Below, piece by piece: positions 63,603 to 64,000 of a DNA stretch of 64,000 nucleotides. Every line of letters begins with the position of its first letter. Positions within the stretch are counted from its first letter, which is position 1. Source of the stretch: Leptodontidium sp. MPI-SDFR-AT-0119. Taxonomy: Eukaryota; Ascomycota; Leotiomycetes; Helotiales; Leptodontidiaceae. The stretch is taken from contig JAHLEZ010000009.1 in NCBI GenBank assembly GCA_020726505.1, forward strand, positions 1,612,001 through 1,676,000, written 5' to 3'. The notes under the pieces were generated by a model. The model worked only from the letters and a program-made list of their open reading frames with translations. It made no database searches and was not told the DNA's origin. A program made the position numbers and the translations under genes.

Positions 63603-64000
63603 CTAGTCGGTTTCAGACTCGAGGCTCACAAATTCGTCGTCGCTTATCACAATTGGAACTGGCTTCGGATTCTTGCATGTAATTTGATCCTGTTGAGCTT
63701 GTTTCGAGGGATGATACACTTGTAGTTCTAGTCGCTCGATAGAGTGAACTGATATGTCGATGAACTGTTGTTCATGTTCCTTCTTGTGCTAAAAAATTTC
63801 GATTAAAGCTTTATTCCCCTTCAACTGTTCGACTGTGATATGGAAGGGGTATTCCCTCCTGATATTACTGAAACAGTCACGAAGTATTAAGTAATGGTGC
63901 CAGTGCGGATTGTTATTCGTCTTGACTACACAAGTGAGCTACAGTCTCTTACTAGGATTTAGCCGCATGTTAAGGATTCGGAGTCGGTCCGTAGTATACT
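63603..64000 (-). pseudogene. 3' part of an unknown gene with an in-frame TAG, cut by window
   Basis: On the minus strand a frame reads NNNPHWHHYLILRDCFSNIR and EYPFHITVEQLKGNKALIEI, then a TAG at 63791-63789. It continues in the same frame as HKKEHEQQFIDISVHSIERL and ends VISDDEFVSLESETD at a stop at 63605-63603. Its composition is coding-like on both sides of the TAG. I do not recognise the family; it may be a transposon or a decayed host gene. The rest lies beyond the right edge. Confidence 0.4.

Overview
The window is nuclear DNA of a filamentous ascomycete (Pezizomycotina). The genes have many short GT-AG introns (about 45-80 nt), include fungal families such as Clr5, DUF3435, NACHT and MCT-type MFS proteins, and lie next to AT-rich tracts and retroelements full of TAG/TAA codons, as repeat-induced point mutation (RIP) leaves them. 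The species cannot be named from this alone.

Positions 1-23,000 hold an enlarged arsenic-resistance cluster: arsH (cut by the window edge), the arsenite exporter acr3, two acr2-type arsenate reductases with identical exon lengths (3008-3691 and 14994-15676), an MCT-type transporter and a small bZIP gene. Around them lie a Baeyer-Villiger-type monooxygenase, a PHO84-like phosphate transporter, a PHO4/NUC-1-like bHLH and an arrestin-like gene. The last four carry frameshifts, in-frame stops or a transposon, and the bZIP first exon does not join in phase. The arsH, acr3, both acr2 and MCT models close cleanly. The promoters share ATGTCAC; in four places it sits exactly 11 nt from an ATTGG (CCAAT) box, and the monooxygenase promoter has six copies.

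A Ty1/copia element (8899-14162) with 171-bp LTRs and a TCTGT target duplication sits in the monooxygenase. Positions 23,240-25,640 are an AT-rich desert with a 27-base G tract.

Positions 26,000-50,300 look like a conflict or quality-control region. They hold a small protein kinase, a divergent SIR2-NACHT-DNA glycosylase fusion of 939 codons, a copia fragment, two C2H2 genes, and a giant sacsin-like double GHKL-ATPase with a C-terminal BTB domain (2,731 codons once the insertion is discounted). A RIP-decayed Tad-like LINE (43044-48979) splits the sacsin gene between perfect 16-bp target duplications.

Positions 52,300-64,000 hold a dead DUF3435 tyrosine-recombinase gene split by a Fot/pogo transposon with 84-bp perfect inverted repeats, then an RNA ligase, a membrane-anchored histidine phosphatase, a Clr5 protein and a gene fragment at the right edge. 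All exon limits were read by eye from splice signals and reading phase; no similarity search was possible.
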